DNA of 64,000 nt from Harmonia axyridis (GCF_914767665.1 NC_059505.1:38003506-38067505), one strand, 5' to 3'; positions 43,611-53,762 are shown, counted from the first letter of the stretch. Translations and numbers: made by a program. Notes: generated by a model not told the origin, from the letters alone.

Positions 43611-43988
43611 CTTTGTTTTTTATTTTGTTATGATTTATAGTGATTTAATTTATGTTTCTTTTTCAAAAAAGTTGCTATTTTCGATTCTTTTATACAATAA
43701 GTTTGATGATTTCTGCAAGGTTCCTTCTCATTTCATATTTTTTTTATTGATTTGACACTACACAATAAAACTGCTAAAAATCGAGTAGCTTGATATGATT
43801 CAAGTACTTGATAAATAAATACTTGACTTGAGATTGAGAAACTACTACTTGATTTGAGCTTGACTTGAAATCAAGACTTGACTTGAAATTTAGAAACTAC
43901 TACTTGACTGGAGCTTGACTCAAAATCAAGTCAAGCTGAAGCCAAGTAGCTTGAAAATCAAGCCAAGCTGTGAATCCCTATTCATAAT

Positions 43989-44540
43989 GCAAAATTAAAT
44001 CAGCATCAAACTAGCAGCAGATAACAATAAACAATGTCAACTTTCTATAGAGGGTGAAATACTAATATGTGTAAAGTCCTGACCCCAGCGCACAGAACAA
44101 TAGGCCGGACAATTCCTATCTTCCATGATCGACAGACACAAGCAAATACATCCCCAACAATGGTAAAGTTAACATCCCTAAAGACTAGAGAAACGTCGAA
44201 AACCCTCCCCTCAGACCCCCTAGCTAGCTGCAGGCATTTCCTCGCTCCAAGACATTCGAAAGTAGTCATTATGGAAATTAATCGAAACTAGTCGTACATG
44301 AACCCCAACTATCGGCCTCCGACACATGCAGAACAGGCAGGGGCCTTTCCAAACCCCTGTCGATATCCAGAAAAGGCTCGCATGACATCACGCCACATTC
44401 TCGGCTGAATTTCTTCCCGAAATGGTACGTGACACGTTTACTGTCGGTTCGTAAAATGTTCCTTGGTTGTGTGAGCGCGAAGGAGTCAATCTTAGGTCGA
44501 TTAGATCCGCTGGTTTTGGATTCGTCGCGAGATTAGTCGC
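43989..44540 (+). promoter_or_regulatory. Non-repetitive block upstream of a signal-peptide exon
   Basis: More balanced and CpG-containing (for example GTGAGCGCGAAGG, TCGTCGCGAG at about 44480-44535) than neighbouring TE DNA. It probably holds the 5' UTR and promoter of the exon at 44541; no core promoter element is decisive. Confidence 0.35.
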
Positions 44541-44577
44541 ATGAACGTGGCGTGGTTGGGCGCTGTTTTTATGTTCA
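44541..44577 (+). CDS. Candidate alternative first coding exon encoding a signal peptide
   Basis: ATG at 44541 reads MNVAWLGAVFMF plus one base (A), followed by GTGAGTTTGG from 44578, a good 5' splice site. The peptide is short and hydrophobic, fitting the start of a secretory signal. The intron phase is 1, as for the exon at 3799, so either could splice to the same downstream acceptor. Cleavage would be completed by residues of the next exon, which is not in the window. The alternative is a chance ATG next to a chance donor; the match in strand, phase and donor sequence with 3799 argues against that, without proving it. Confidence 0.45.
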
Positions 44578-45035
44578 GTGAGTTTGGAATGTTGAATTAG
44601 GCAGAATTTAATTATTTCGTGAATATGTTTGTACCAACATTTGAGATTCTCTACCTGAAAATACTCATGAACGATTAATATTGTCTTTAGTGCAATTTAT
44701 TGCTCGACAAATCGGCTGAACTTAACCACAAGTAGCAATTTTATTGTTAATACCTTGCTATGTGGCTTCTTCAATAGTTTGGTGGACCCATATAATGACT
44801 TATCATCTGGATTGTATAGTTTGAGAACATCGCTGAAGTGACAACGTCTATTGGATCAAATTTTGCATACTTAGCTCAAAATACACCCATACAAATCATT
44901 GTTGTTCCGCAATTATTTCCAAGAGACTGAAAGTGGTGTGTCGACTGTTGACAAGCTATGCATCTTTTGTTTTGTTGGCGACCAAAAAAGATCACTTCCA
45001 GCTCTCAGATTGCATTGATGGCTCTGATCCCTTCT
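44578..45035. other. No gene recognised
   Basis: Would be intron if the 44541 exon is real. Confidence 0.4.
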
Positions 45036-45250
45036 GTAGGCTTGAAAAGAACCAATATAAGGCAGTGACTCAACAATGAGAGTGGAACAATAGAAAAACC
45101 CTCTGGAGATACACTCCGGGTCTTGCTCAGGCAGAGGAATTTGTGGTGCTTTCACCGACCTTTACCAGGAAGCTTCTGAAGTTACCACGAGCTGAGCTTC
45201 GGACAATGGTGGGACTGCTGATAGGACACTGTCGGTGCAAATAGTATACC
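45036..45250 (+). pseudogene. I-like retrotransposon family A fragment
   Basis: Plus strand: GLEKNQYKAVTQQ, TLWRYTPGLAQAEEFVVLSP, TFTRKLLKLPRAELRTMVGL and LIGHCRCK. It ends at the T-G-H-C-R block with no Cys-knuckle or tail; truncated at both ends. Confidence 0.82.
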
Positions 45251-45282
45251 GACCAGGCTTGATCATAAATTCCTAAAATTGC

Positions 45283-46055
45283 TTAAATCTACCTAAATAT
45301 CGTTGGAATGTGAATCTTTGTACACCATCGTCCTTTTGAGTAGATCTCAGTAATATAAAAATGCAAGACGATTGCAACTTCATTTGGAAAACAGCGACAA
45401 ATTTCTCCTTGATCTCTTTTTAACGACACAACCGTGAGCGACTTCATTATTCTCCATAAAAGATGTCGAAGAAACTGTAAAAGACCGAGGCACTTAAAAT
45501 CCAACGATAACAAAAACTATAACCCCCAACAAAATCCAATAAAAGATAATAATTACGACGGAATAAAAGCAAGACGTTCATCGTCGTCACATAAATTCCT
45601 GAAATTGCAAAGACCTACCACAATACAGATCTACAGCCTTTGCAGATCTCTGTGAAATTGACTCATAATATGAATCCGTCCATTATGTAGATCTCACAGA
45701 AAGTAAAACGAGAGGCGAATACATCTAACTTTGTTAGGACAACAAGAAAAAGTCCCTTCTTGATCTCCTACGAATTTTACGACGCTACAATCACGAGCGA
45801 CTTCATTATTCTCAGTGAAAAAGGCAGAAAAGACGGTAAAAGACAGACCGAGGCAGTAAAAATTCCAACGATGACAAATACCGCCAAGCTGGATCCAATA
45901 AGAAGGAGTCGAGTGGAACGACGACTTAATAAGCAGGACAACCATCGTCCTCCTATAAATTGCCGAAATTGAAGCCATCCACCTTATTCTGCTGCCGTTA
46001 TTAGAGGCCCGTAAAAACATGAAGGAATATTTTATCAGCGAAAGGCAGACGAAAA
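45283..46055. repeat. Large duplicated segment, copy 1, with two internal sub-repeats
   Basis: Matches 46426-47103 in order (TACCTAAATATCGTT start; GAGCGACTTCATTATTCT at 45433 and again, diverged, at 45796; ending ATTTTATCAGCGAAAGGCAG). The two internal halves are themselves related, giving four sub-repeats in total. Confidence 0.92.
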
Positions 46056-46079
46056 ATGGGCATCCTGCTCCTGGCCGTT

Positions 46080-46425
46080 TGTATTTATATACTATGAATG
46101 TATAGGAGGAATGCCATTCCTAAACCATGACATTCTCCTTAGACTCACCATTCTTCTACCTTCGATCTTAATCTCAATAATCAGTTGTAGGAATTGATAA
46201 CAAAGGTTTCTCATGATGTGACCAAGATAAGCAGTTTTTCTTCGCCTAATTATTTCAACTAAAAAACTGTCCCTACCTTCATTCCTTAATATATCTGTCC
46301 ACGGTAGGATTCTGCGCTATCGCTATATTTCAAAGGCTTCTAACCTGCCGAGTGAGCTCATCTTGAAGGCCCATTATTTCACACGGTGAAGAAGTACCTT
46401 CAGACCAAAACAAAAACTTCAGAAA
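46080..46425 (-). pseudogene. RTE-like non-LTR retrotransposon C-terminal fragment
   Basis: Minus strand across frames: GRLEAFEIWRYRRILP-like, WTDILRNE, RRRKTAYLGHIMRNLCYQFL, LIIEIKIEGRR and SWFRN. This is the post-RT region (I-K-R-R-K-T-x-Y-L-G-H, L-I-I-E-G-K-I-E-G-K-R-x-x-G-R-R-x-x-S-W-L-R-N). It sits exactly between the two large duplicated segments. Confidence 0.8.
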
Positions 46426-47103
46426 TCTACCTAAATATCGTTAAAATGTGAATCTTCATTTGCAAAACAGCGACAAATTTCTCATTGATCTCTTTTTAAC
46501 GACACAACCGTGAGCGACTTCATTATTCTTCATAAAAGAAGTCGAAAAGACTGTAAAAGACCGAGACACTAAAAATTCCAACGATAACAAAAACTGTAAC
46601 CCCTAACAAAATCCAATAAAAGATAATAACTACGACGGAATAAAAGCAAGATGTTCATCGTCGACCTACCACAATACAGATCTACAGCCTTTGCAGATCT
46701 CTGTGAAATTGACTCATAATATGAATCCGTCCATTATGTAGATCTTAGAGAAAGTAAAACGAGATGCGAATACATCTAACTTTGTTAGGACAACAAGAAA
46801 AAGTCCCTTCTCGATCTCCTTCAGATTTTACGAGGCTACAATCACGAGCGACTTCATTATTCTCAGTGAAAAAGGCAGAAAAGACGGTAAAAGACAGACC
46901 GAGGCAGTAAAAATTCCAACGATGACAAATACCGCCAAGCTGGATCCAATAAGGAGTCGAGTGGAACGACGACTTAATAAGCAGGACAACCATCGTCCTC
47001 CTATAAATTGCCGAAATTGAAGCCATCCACCTTATTCTGCTGCCGTTATTAGAGGCCCGTAAAAACATGAAGGAATATTTTATCAGCGAAAGGCAGACGA
47101 ACA
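46426..47103. repeat. Large duplicated segment, copy 2
   Basis: Second copy, with about 26 bp plus smaller stretches missing relative to copy 1. GAGCGACTTCATTATTCT at 46513 and 46850. It continues directly into the GC-richer block at 47104. Confidence 0.92.
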
Positions 47104-47899
47104 ATGGCGGCGTGGCAAATAAGGTCCGACCGAGATAAATTTCGGGAACGTCAAAAATGCCGGTGATATCTCGATATTACGGTTGGAATATTATTGTGGC
47201 GAGATATATCGCCTCCAGGAGTCGGTATATTGGCCGAAGCCGTGGCTCTTCTTCGGGATGGTCTTGACGAGTTGGTGCTCCTCCGGAAATCGTTTTATCT
47301 TTTAAGTTTTACGAGCCAACGCTGTTTATCTGGGACGATGCCGTCTCCAAGCCGGGCATAAAGTTGAGCCGGCCTGGTAGGGTCCCTAAATTACAGACTA
47401 GATGCTGTGTCGCGATAGCGAAGCATATTATGGCGGATAAGATCGCGAATCCGACAGCTTGTCAAATAACTTACGGTCCGATCCTCTCTCCGGTTTATAT
47501 TCTTTGCGCCCGGTCGGAACCATTGTCTTTATCTGGAGCTGCCGGAGGCTGGATTGGTTCGGTTGAGCTCTCTGGGTATCACTTCTGCTCTCTTAATATA
47601 TTTTGGAGCTGTCTTCAGGATGCGAGTCATTACGATTGATGTCGATGATGATGCGATCGTCTTGAGAGTTTTCAGAAGAAGTTATGGTATCAGAGTTGAT
47701 TTAAGAAGCTTGTTCAATTTCTTCTCCTGATTCTAATATCTTCTTGAGCCTGTTTATAATTGAAAGTTTTGACTAAATTCATTGCCCCTCTCAGATCTAG
47801 CAGCTAGGTACGAGGATTGCCTGTTATATTTCCAGAAAGGGATGAAAAATATACTATAGATCATAATTGTACTCTTTGTGTCATTAAATTAATTTTAAA
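47104..47899. other. GC-richer non-repetitive block; no assigned gene
   Basis: High CpG to about 47640. The 91-codon frame 47364-47639 lacks a recognised domain. The segment 47411-47476 shares word-blocks with 49499-49576 (see findings). Confidence 0.35.
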
Positions 47900-48175
47900 T
47901 AATGGACAGCACGACGCAGATTCATACAAGACTCACCATGAAAATTAACAGAAATATCCTGAGGTATTTTGGTCACATCACCAGGAGGAAAGAAGGAATG
48001 GAGAAACTGATTATTGAAGGGAAAGTCAAGGGTCGACGATCAAGAGGCTGATCTACTTCACGGTGGTATCATCAAATAAAAACTTTTACAGGACTTTCCC
48101 TTCCGGAGGTTTTTCACAGAGCTCAGAATAAAGACGAATGGTCGATCACAGTCGAACAAACGTCATGACGTCACC
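47900..48175 (+). pseudogene. RTE-like retrotransposon C-terminal fragment
   Basis: Plus strand: TMKINRNILRYFGHITRRKE, GMEKLIIEGKVKGRRSRG-stop-STSRWYHQIKTFTGLSL, VFHRAQNKDEW. This is the conserved C-terminal end (R-x-L-x-F-F-G-H-I-x-R, G-K-V-x-G-R-R, R-W-x-D-Q-I) of RTE/BovB-type ORF2. One in-frame stop; no RT domain upstream. Confidence 0.85.
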
Positions 48176-48209
48176 ATCTCCTTACGTAAGAGAAAGGATT
48201 GAGGAGGAG

Positions 48210-48945
48210 GAATGGTTTGCGGCTTGAGGACAGGCTAAATCAAACAAATCATTGTTGAAATGTCGACCTTTCGATCCCAAATTCTTCTTCAAGAATGAAA
48301 CATTTATTTCTATATAAATATTGGTTTAGACATGAACCTTACCAACAATACAATAGTGTATTCCTTGTCGAGTTACTATTCGGTTCACAAAGTGATGGTT
48401 CAACGAGAAAGGGTTTGGAGAGGTCCAGGCAGACTAGTGCGACTCAATTTCGCCTGGGACGTTGTGCCATCTCATAGCTAATCAATAATGTGCTGGGGGA
48501 GAATAATGTTCGGTCGCCGTACCCCTCTTATTATCGTTGAACGAAAAATGACTGGTGCCATCTACGTAGAAAACATCATTGAATTAATCAATTGTTCTTT
48601 GCCCAACAAATTTGGGTATAATTTCATTTATCAGGATGATAACGCCCCACTCCACCCCACACGAAAGGTCCAAAACATTCTTCAAGAGAACAATAACAAT
48701 GAACTGGCCAGCAAAATCAACAGATATAAATCCTATTGAGTACGTATGGGATTACAAAGGAAGGGAAATATCCAATCGCTAAAATCCACCTTCAATTTTT
48801 CAGGAATTTAGCCCTTCAGGAGGAATTGAACGATATGCCTGAAAATTTCATTAATGATTTAATTTGTGGGATGCCTAGACGTATTGGGCAGTTGATTGAA
48901 AGAAGAGCTGGTAATACGTACTATTGAGTTTGGATTCAGTTGTGG
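48210..48945 (+). pseudogene. Tc1-like transposase relic, C-terminal half
   Basis: Plus strand across frames: MCWGRIMFGRRTPLIIVERK, MTGAIYVENIIEL, NFIYQDDNAPLHPTRKVQNI (second Asp), NPIEYVWDY-like (catalytic Glu), then ALQEELNDMPENFINDLICG, MPRRIGQLIERRAGNTYY and a stop at 48927. The C-terminus is intact and shows the Tc1 MPRR...RGGNTxY end. The first-Asp region is scrambled at 48290-48480. It is a different Tc1 lineage from 19973-21375. Confidence 0.87.
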
Positions 48946-49241
48946 AATAACCAGAATTAATCGAAAATAAATAATAGATAAATCTAGCTTTTTTCTCATG
49001 TCCTATTTTCTATCTCCTATTTTGTCTCATCTTGCATAAGGCAAAAAGAAACAAACAGAAAAAGATTTTCTATCAAATATTTTGCAGTTGGAATAGAGGA
49101 AAAGATTCGTCTCATTTCCAGAACATAGATTGTTTATTTCTTGAGAAGCCGTCGAGGACTTCGAAGACTTTTGACGATGTATGTATGTGGAGAAGGTCAG
49201 ATTTTTTGTTGCCAACTGAAGTTTCACATCGAGAAAACCGT
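48946..49241. other. No gene recognised
   Basis: Open frames on both strands without similarity. Confidence 0.4.
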
Positions 49242-49442
49242 TTACTGTCCTTGGAATGTATCTAAAGCATCACCATTCAAACCAAAGTGAGACATATCAA
49301 TTGGATGACCCCAGTCGGTAAGGAATCCAAATAATCCCGATCCCAAGAAGAAACTCCCAAAGTATGCCGCAGAGAAAAAAACGTGGGGAACGTCTATTTC
49401 TGCAGAAATTTCCATATCCTTGTTTATCTGGCATCCGAACAT
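49242..49442 (-). pseudogene. Possible transporter-like (MFS-type) fragment, weak
   Basis: A 66-codon minus-strand frame contains FFSAAYFGSFFLGSGLFGFL followed by TDWGHPIDMSH. The G-x(3)-G-x-L-x-G-x-L-x-D pattern after a hydrophobic segment resembles the loop 2-3 motif of major-facilitator transporters, although the usual R-x-G-R is absent. No neighbouring transporter segments or splice sites are convincing. It may be a pseudogene fragment or chance. Confidence 0.2.
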
Positions 49443-49739
49443 ACAATGTAGTCAAGAATGGAGTCCCTATCTCGGAATAACCAAATAGATCTCTTGGCGC
49501 GATAGCGACCTAATACGGGGAGATGTTTACAAATGGGGAAGGGAGTCGTCGAAGCCGACGTAGCCTGTCAAATAACTCATGCGTATAAAGCCTAATCCAA
49601 TGACGTAGATTTTTCGCAGGGATACGTAGTACAGATCCGGACGTACGCCGTAATGCGATAGGAGCAGAATTTCAGGGTTGAACTTTCAGGGTTGTCAATT
49701 TTGCAATGATGCCTGTTTTTATCGAATTTTGGTTCTTCA
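49443..49739. other. Non-coding, CpG-containing block
   Basis: 49499-49576 shares CGCGATAGCGA, CGAAKCCGAC and TGTCAAATAACT with 47411-47476. No gene. Confidence 0.35.
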
Positions 49740-50404
49740 TGGGATGCTGATGTCAGCATTCTTCGTACTACAGCCTTGGCCTTGGTTTTTTCTGCTGCTG
49801 AATTTCAAGGTCCACTTGGAATTTTTTTTTTGAAATTGTTGAGGAATATTATCCTCCAAAAATTAGCTGGTTCTTCATGGTGTGCTGAGGGCAGCACTCT
49901 CAGTATGGCAGCTTTGGCCTTGGTTTTTTCTGCTGCTGAATACTGTTCATCTGTTTGGTTCAATAGTGCTTATAGGGGAATAATTTAATGAAAAGTTCAT
50001 CTTCGAATGCTTTATGAGATTGAGAGTTAGTAGCGTTTTGCACTTTCCTAGATATCATCTTCACTCTGTCGAGTTGGATGGTCAATAGTTTACTCATGTT
50101 CATAAAATTGATACACATCTTAACGTTTCTATGTGAATTATCAGTGAAACTATTAGATCTACACATTTACATTGGTTACCAGTGCTATCACATATTATAC
50201 TTCCGCCTCATATTCGTGGACAGGTTGCAGTCGAGAAATCTTGGGATAAATTTCATTTCTATCTGAACTTATTTCCAGTTGTATCACACCTCCCAGATAG
50301 TAGAACTGCCAGATTGAAGTCACGAAAATCTTTATAGATTAATACTTTCCTTCAATCTAATGAAAGCGACAAGGAATTTTGGCGTTCGGAATGGAGTTCT
50401 TGTA
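49740..50404 (+). pseudogene. Jockey-like retrotransposon family C, left part, with internal duplication
   Basis: Plus strand: ILRTTALALVFSAAE (about 49758-49802), then a duplicated block KLAGSSWCAEGSTLSMAALA, LVFSAAEYCSSVWFNSAYRG (49860-49975). It continues with THLHWLPVLSHI, PPHIRGQVAVEKSW, RTARLKSRKSL and FWRSEWSSC, ending at 50404. This is the C-terminal part of ORF2 (A-L-x-L-V-Y-S-x-A-E-Y-C-A-P-V-W block). It is interrupted by a family A insertion and resumes at 51010. Confidence 0.85.
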
Positions 50405-50996
50405 TTATTATTATTATTATTATTTGAACTGGGGTCGCAGATCTTTTGTTCACTACCCTACTCATTCATAGAAACCCAGGGAGGTCGTCAACAACGTTAA
50501 TAAAATTGACAACCTCCCTAGGGGCCATTACCTCTCTGGTATCCAGGACCGGCTTGCCCATGTGGATGGTTCTTAGGCCAGCCAGCTCTGGACACTTGCA
50601 TATCAAGAGTTCAGCCGTTTCTACTTCCGATCCACAGAGCCTGCAAATCTCGTCTGCTGACTTACCCATACGGTACAAATGATGTTTGTATCGACAGTGC
50701 CCCGTCAGCAGTCCCACCATCACCCGAAGCTCTGCTCGCGACAGCTTCAGGAGCTTTCTGATGTAAGTAGGTGAAATCTTCACGAATTTCTTTGCCTGAG
50801 CAAGTCAAGGAGTGTTAGTCCAGTGGATTGTCCTACTGTTCAACTCCCATAGCTGGACTGCAGCTTTGTATTGGTCTTTTCCCATCCCACAGAAAGGCTC
50901 AAGTTCAGCAGGTCTTAACCTTGATGCACTTTTTGAAAGCTCATCCGCTCTCTCATTTCCTTCAACCCCACAGTGCCCTGGTACCCATAGTAGAGT
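50405..50996 (-). mobile_element. I-like retrotransposon family A, nested in family C, 13-bp TSD
   Basis: (TAA)n tail at 50405-50431 (reverse strand). Minus-strand ORF 50466-50783 reads FTYIRKLLKLSRAELRVMVG-like sequence, LLTGHCRYKHHLYRMGKSAD, EICRLCGSEVE and LAGLRTIHMGKPVLDTREVM. Upstream RNase H end: LLWVPGHCGVEGNERADELS. Target duplication TGGAGTTCTTGTA at 50392-50404 and 50997-51009. This is the least decayed family A copy in the window. Confidence 0.93.
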
Positions 50997-51009
50997 TGGA
51001 GTTCTTGTA

Positions 51010-51240
51010 ATGTGTTCAACAAAAGTCTTATCGTTGATCCTTCAGAGAAAGTTCTGGGTTTCAGTCTCCCTAGGAAAATTTGGTGCATTTCAAATCGACT
51101 GAGGACTCATCATGGTCGTTGCAATAGTATGCTCTTTAAATGACATTCTATTGAAAGCTCATTATGTGAGTGTTTTGTATAAGAGACCATTGACCACTTG
51201 GTGAATACTTGCCCAATTTATAATTTTTTCTCAAGAATGT
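51010..51240 (+). pseudogene. Jockey-like retrotransposon family C, right part
   Basis: Continues 49740-50404: FNKSLIVDPSEKVLGFSLPR-like segment (51010-51085), then ETIDHLVNTCPIYNFFSRMC (about 51183-51240), the C-terminal knuckle. It matches 23060-23645 collinearly once the nested insertion is ignored. Confidence 0.82.
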
Positions 51241-52756
51241 GTCGCTAACTTCAAAACAATATAAAATGGAAACTAACATTCATTACTCTTTTGTGGTTCT
51301 TTTTTTTTTGTTTTCAAATTTAATTAGGAAGTCGTCAACCGTTGGTGAAGAGAAAGGATGGAGAAGATTTTGTTTGGATGAGCAAGCCCTTCAATATAAA
51401 TATGTCAGCTCATTCTGTAAACAAATACACAAACCAATCACTACACCTATACTGGGAGACAGAGTTTTGTGCTGAGGTTTTTATCTGTGTTCTTATATCA
51501 TACGTTGAAATGTAGGATGCCCAGTTTACATCTCCTCTGCTAATACTAAGATTACATCTACACAAGCTTTGTTGTTTGGAGTTGGCAGGTAGTATTATCA
51601 ATAATCACCATGTAGTAGTCAATTGAACAACAGAGTATTATTGCTAGCTAACTGCTAAAAATATTCTATTCTTGAAAAAATTAGTTTCACAGTAGCTCTA
51701 CTACGGTGTGAAATGAAAGTATTTACAATAATTTGTAAAGACTTTTGTAAGCACCTAAAACCATAACGCCTTCAAAAGCTGCGTTATAACAATAGAAACT
51801 TCTGAGGTAAACTACTAAAAAAAAATTTTACTCTCGAAAAAATTATTTCCACAGTAGCTCTACTACAGTGTGAAATATTCAGCATTTCCATTCTCACATA
51901 CTCAATATTCCATTTCATCGCTAAACTTGAACCTCCTGGCTCATAATTTATTCCGTTCAAGAGGTTAGGCAAAAACACCCCTTTTCGAGAACAAAAAAAA
52001 ATCTGTTTCCCAGGGCAAAGTGAATATTTCTACATCGTTTTCCACTACGCCGACTCCACCATTCCGAAACGTTAATCCGAATATTATTCGAAACGGTGAA
52101 CCAACGTGTATTATAATACAATCAGCGTTAGATCCAGGCCGAACAACTCGCCTCTACCCGAAATCAATACGCCCCTAGCTTCGACCTAACGCAAAATTAT
52201 AGCTCATATCAGATGTAAACGGCGTACTGCGATTAGATCGTATTATTCGACCTCCAGAACTTGGTAAACAGGTCAGTTAGAGCTCTGTGTGAGCCTCGTC
52301 ACCTGGCCTCATTCCTACCTTACCCAACGGTTGGTTGTCCTGCTGAAGCTCTGGTATTAGTCCTTCATCAATTCGGGTTAATTATTGTTGTTTTTTTCGC
52401 TGTTGAATGGTAGAATTTTATAACTCGTTTCGTCACTTCTTGGAACTTCAATTTCATGTCAGGGTGTTTTCGTTGACTCAACTCAACTAATGATGTTTCA
52501 CCTCTCATGCTAGTGATGCTACTGATGTATTAAGAATGGAAGAAAAGGCTCTATGAGTCTTTGAGAATTGACCAACAAACAGTTAAAACCTTGTACGTGA
52601 ATGTAGCTCAAAATAATTCACTAAATCGTAAAGTTTATGGATTATCCCTTCTTTGTAGAGTTAGTGCAAATAAGGTACAACACTTTATGATATTGGTGAT
52701 CTATGTGGATCCATCACTCCTTCAGATATATGTGGATAGAGTGAGGTATATCTTTG
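51241..52756. other. No gene recognised; short repeats and a GC-richer block
   Basis: Direct repeat pair at about 51675-51715 and 51845-51885 (CACAGTAGCTCTACTACRGT) with foldback symmetry. Segment 51478-51560 (minus) is shared with 61772-61845. 52000-52400 is non-repetitive and GC-richer, possibly host conserved non-coding DNA. The 52561-52806 frame has no match. Confidence 0.45.
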
Positions 52757-53762
52757 TACTAACTGACAAAGAAACTGCAACAGCTAGAAGAAGCTGTTCA
52801 AATTAGTTTAGCAAGGAGTAAATGATTGAATTTTCAGAAGAAAATCGTGAATGTTTTTTCATGTGAACAATTTTTGTTACTTAAATTATATTGTAGTCGT
52901 TTTTTTGCGAGTTTTTTAAATTTTTCAACAAACCACTTGTTCGAGGAGATCCAAAGTAGATGATTGTTAAAATGCCTAGAGCACGTGTACGCGGAATTTA
53001 TCGCCAGATAAGTGAATTTGAAAGAAGTCGAATTATTAGTCTACGGGAGGCGGGGTTGTCATTTCGAGAAATCGCTAACCGTATGAACAGAAATCCAACT
53101 ACAGTTTTGAGATGTTGTCGTGGTCGTGGTTTGAAAATGCCTGAAATCGAAAAAGAGTAGGCACCGGACGTAGAAGGTGCACAAATGAAGTACAAGATTG
53201 ACGTCTAAGACTTACAGCCATTAGAGACCGATTCGCGACAACTCGATCTTTGGCTGATGAGTGGTTAGGAGTTCAAGGCCATCCTGTAACTTAGCTCAGC
53301 AGTGCAGAAAGGAGTTCATGAGCAGTGCTCGTCACTACACTTAGGCACATTCACATCCTTGCTGTCCGGGGAAGAAGAATCTCAGATAAGGCGAATGCCA
53401 AGAGTTGAGGAGACATATAGCGTCAGCCGCGAATGCAGATGAAGGGACAAAATGATTTCGAGATGAAAAAAATCGGCCAATCTGAGATTCGGAGACTCGA
53501 GAATAGATAGACCATAAATGACCCTTAGGCCACTAAACAAGGGACAGTTTCGAAGGATGTGGTCGCTGATCTGTGGGCGACCACATGGACAGAATTCCTC
53601 CTCGACTAGACCCAGCCTGAACAGATTAGCTTTGAAAGGACCATGGCCATCCTGTAACTGTCCGAACGGTTTACCACCGGATAAGGACTTTTGAACTGCA
53701 GCATTATCTACCTCATCTTGTGTTACCTCTGTCGGTTGAGCATAGCCGGCAACCGATTCATT
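52757..53762 (+). mobile_element. Tc1 (DD34E) element, second copy, 5' half, split by a retrotransposon
   Basis: Begins TACTAACTGACAAAGAAACT at 52757, equal to the right terminal repeat of the 19973-21375 element. The N-terminal open frame 52960-53160 reads YRQISEFERSRIISLREAGL and SFREIANRMNRNPTTVLRC, a paired-like HTH cleaner than in the other copy; then stops. Sequence runs to 53291, is interrupted at 53292-53644, and resumes at 53660 (VRTVYHRIRTFELQHYLPHL region) to about 53762, where it ends at TAA repeats. The DDE domain is absent. Confidence 0.9.
53292..53644 (-). mobile_element. 5'-truncated non-LTR retrotransposon insertion with 15-bp TSD
   Basis: Target duplication GGCCATCCTGTAACT at 53277-53291 and 53645-53659. 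The minus strand codes DGHGPFKANLFRLGLVEEEF, CPCGRPQISDHILRNCPLFS (Cys-knuckle tail), then a decaying end and 3' UTR finishing GCTGAGCTA with no obvious A or TAA tail. Deleting it restores collinearity of the Tc1 copy. Confidence 0.9.

Larger units (their letters stand above)
42781..43980 (+). mobile_element. hAT element remnant, family H1, copy 3, complete ends, 8-bp TSD
   Basis: Left TAGGGATTCATCAGGCCAAG and right end (reverse complement) TAGGGATTCACAGCTTGGCT. Target duplication TACATAAT (42773-42780) / TTCATAAT (43981-43988), 7 of 8. Length 1200 bp, with CTTGACTTGA subterminal arrays. Contains inverted repeat E (43091-43390) and a hAT C-terminal relic (43436-43610). Confidence 0.92.

Noticed and set aside
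44299..44412. ATG-started 37-codon frame upstream of the 44541 exon
   Set aside because: No hydrophobic signal, no donor at a sensible position; treated as possible upstream untranslated sequence.
45694..47104. Two similar ~110-codon minus-strand frames (45694-46020 and 46745-47104) as paralogous genes
   Set aside because: Their similarity is explained by the large DNA duplication. Sub-repeat structure and indels do not respect codons.
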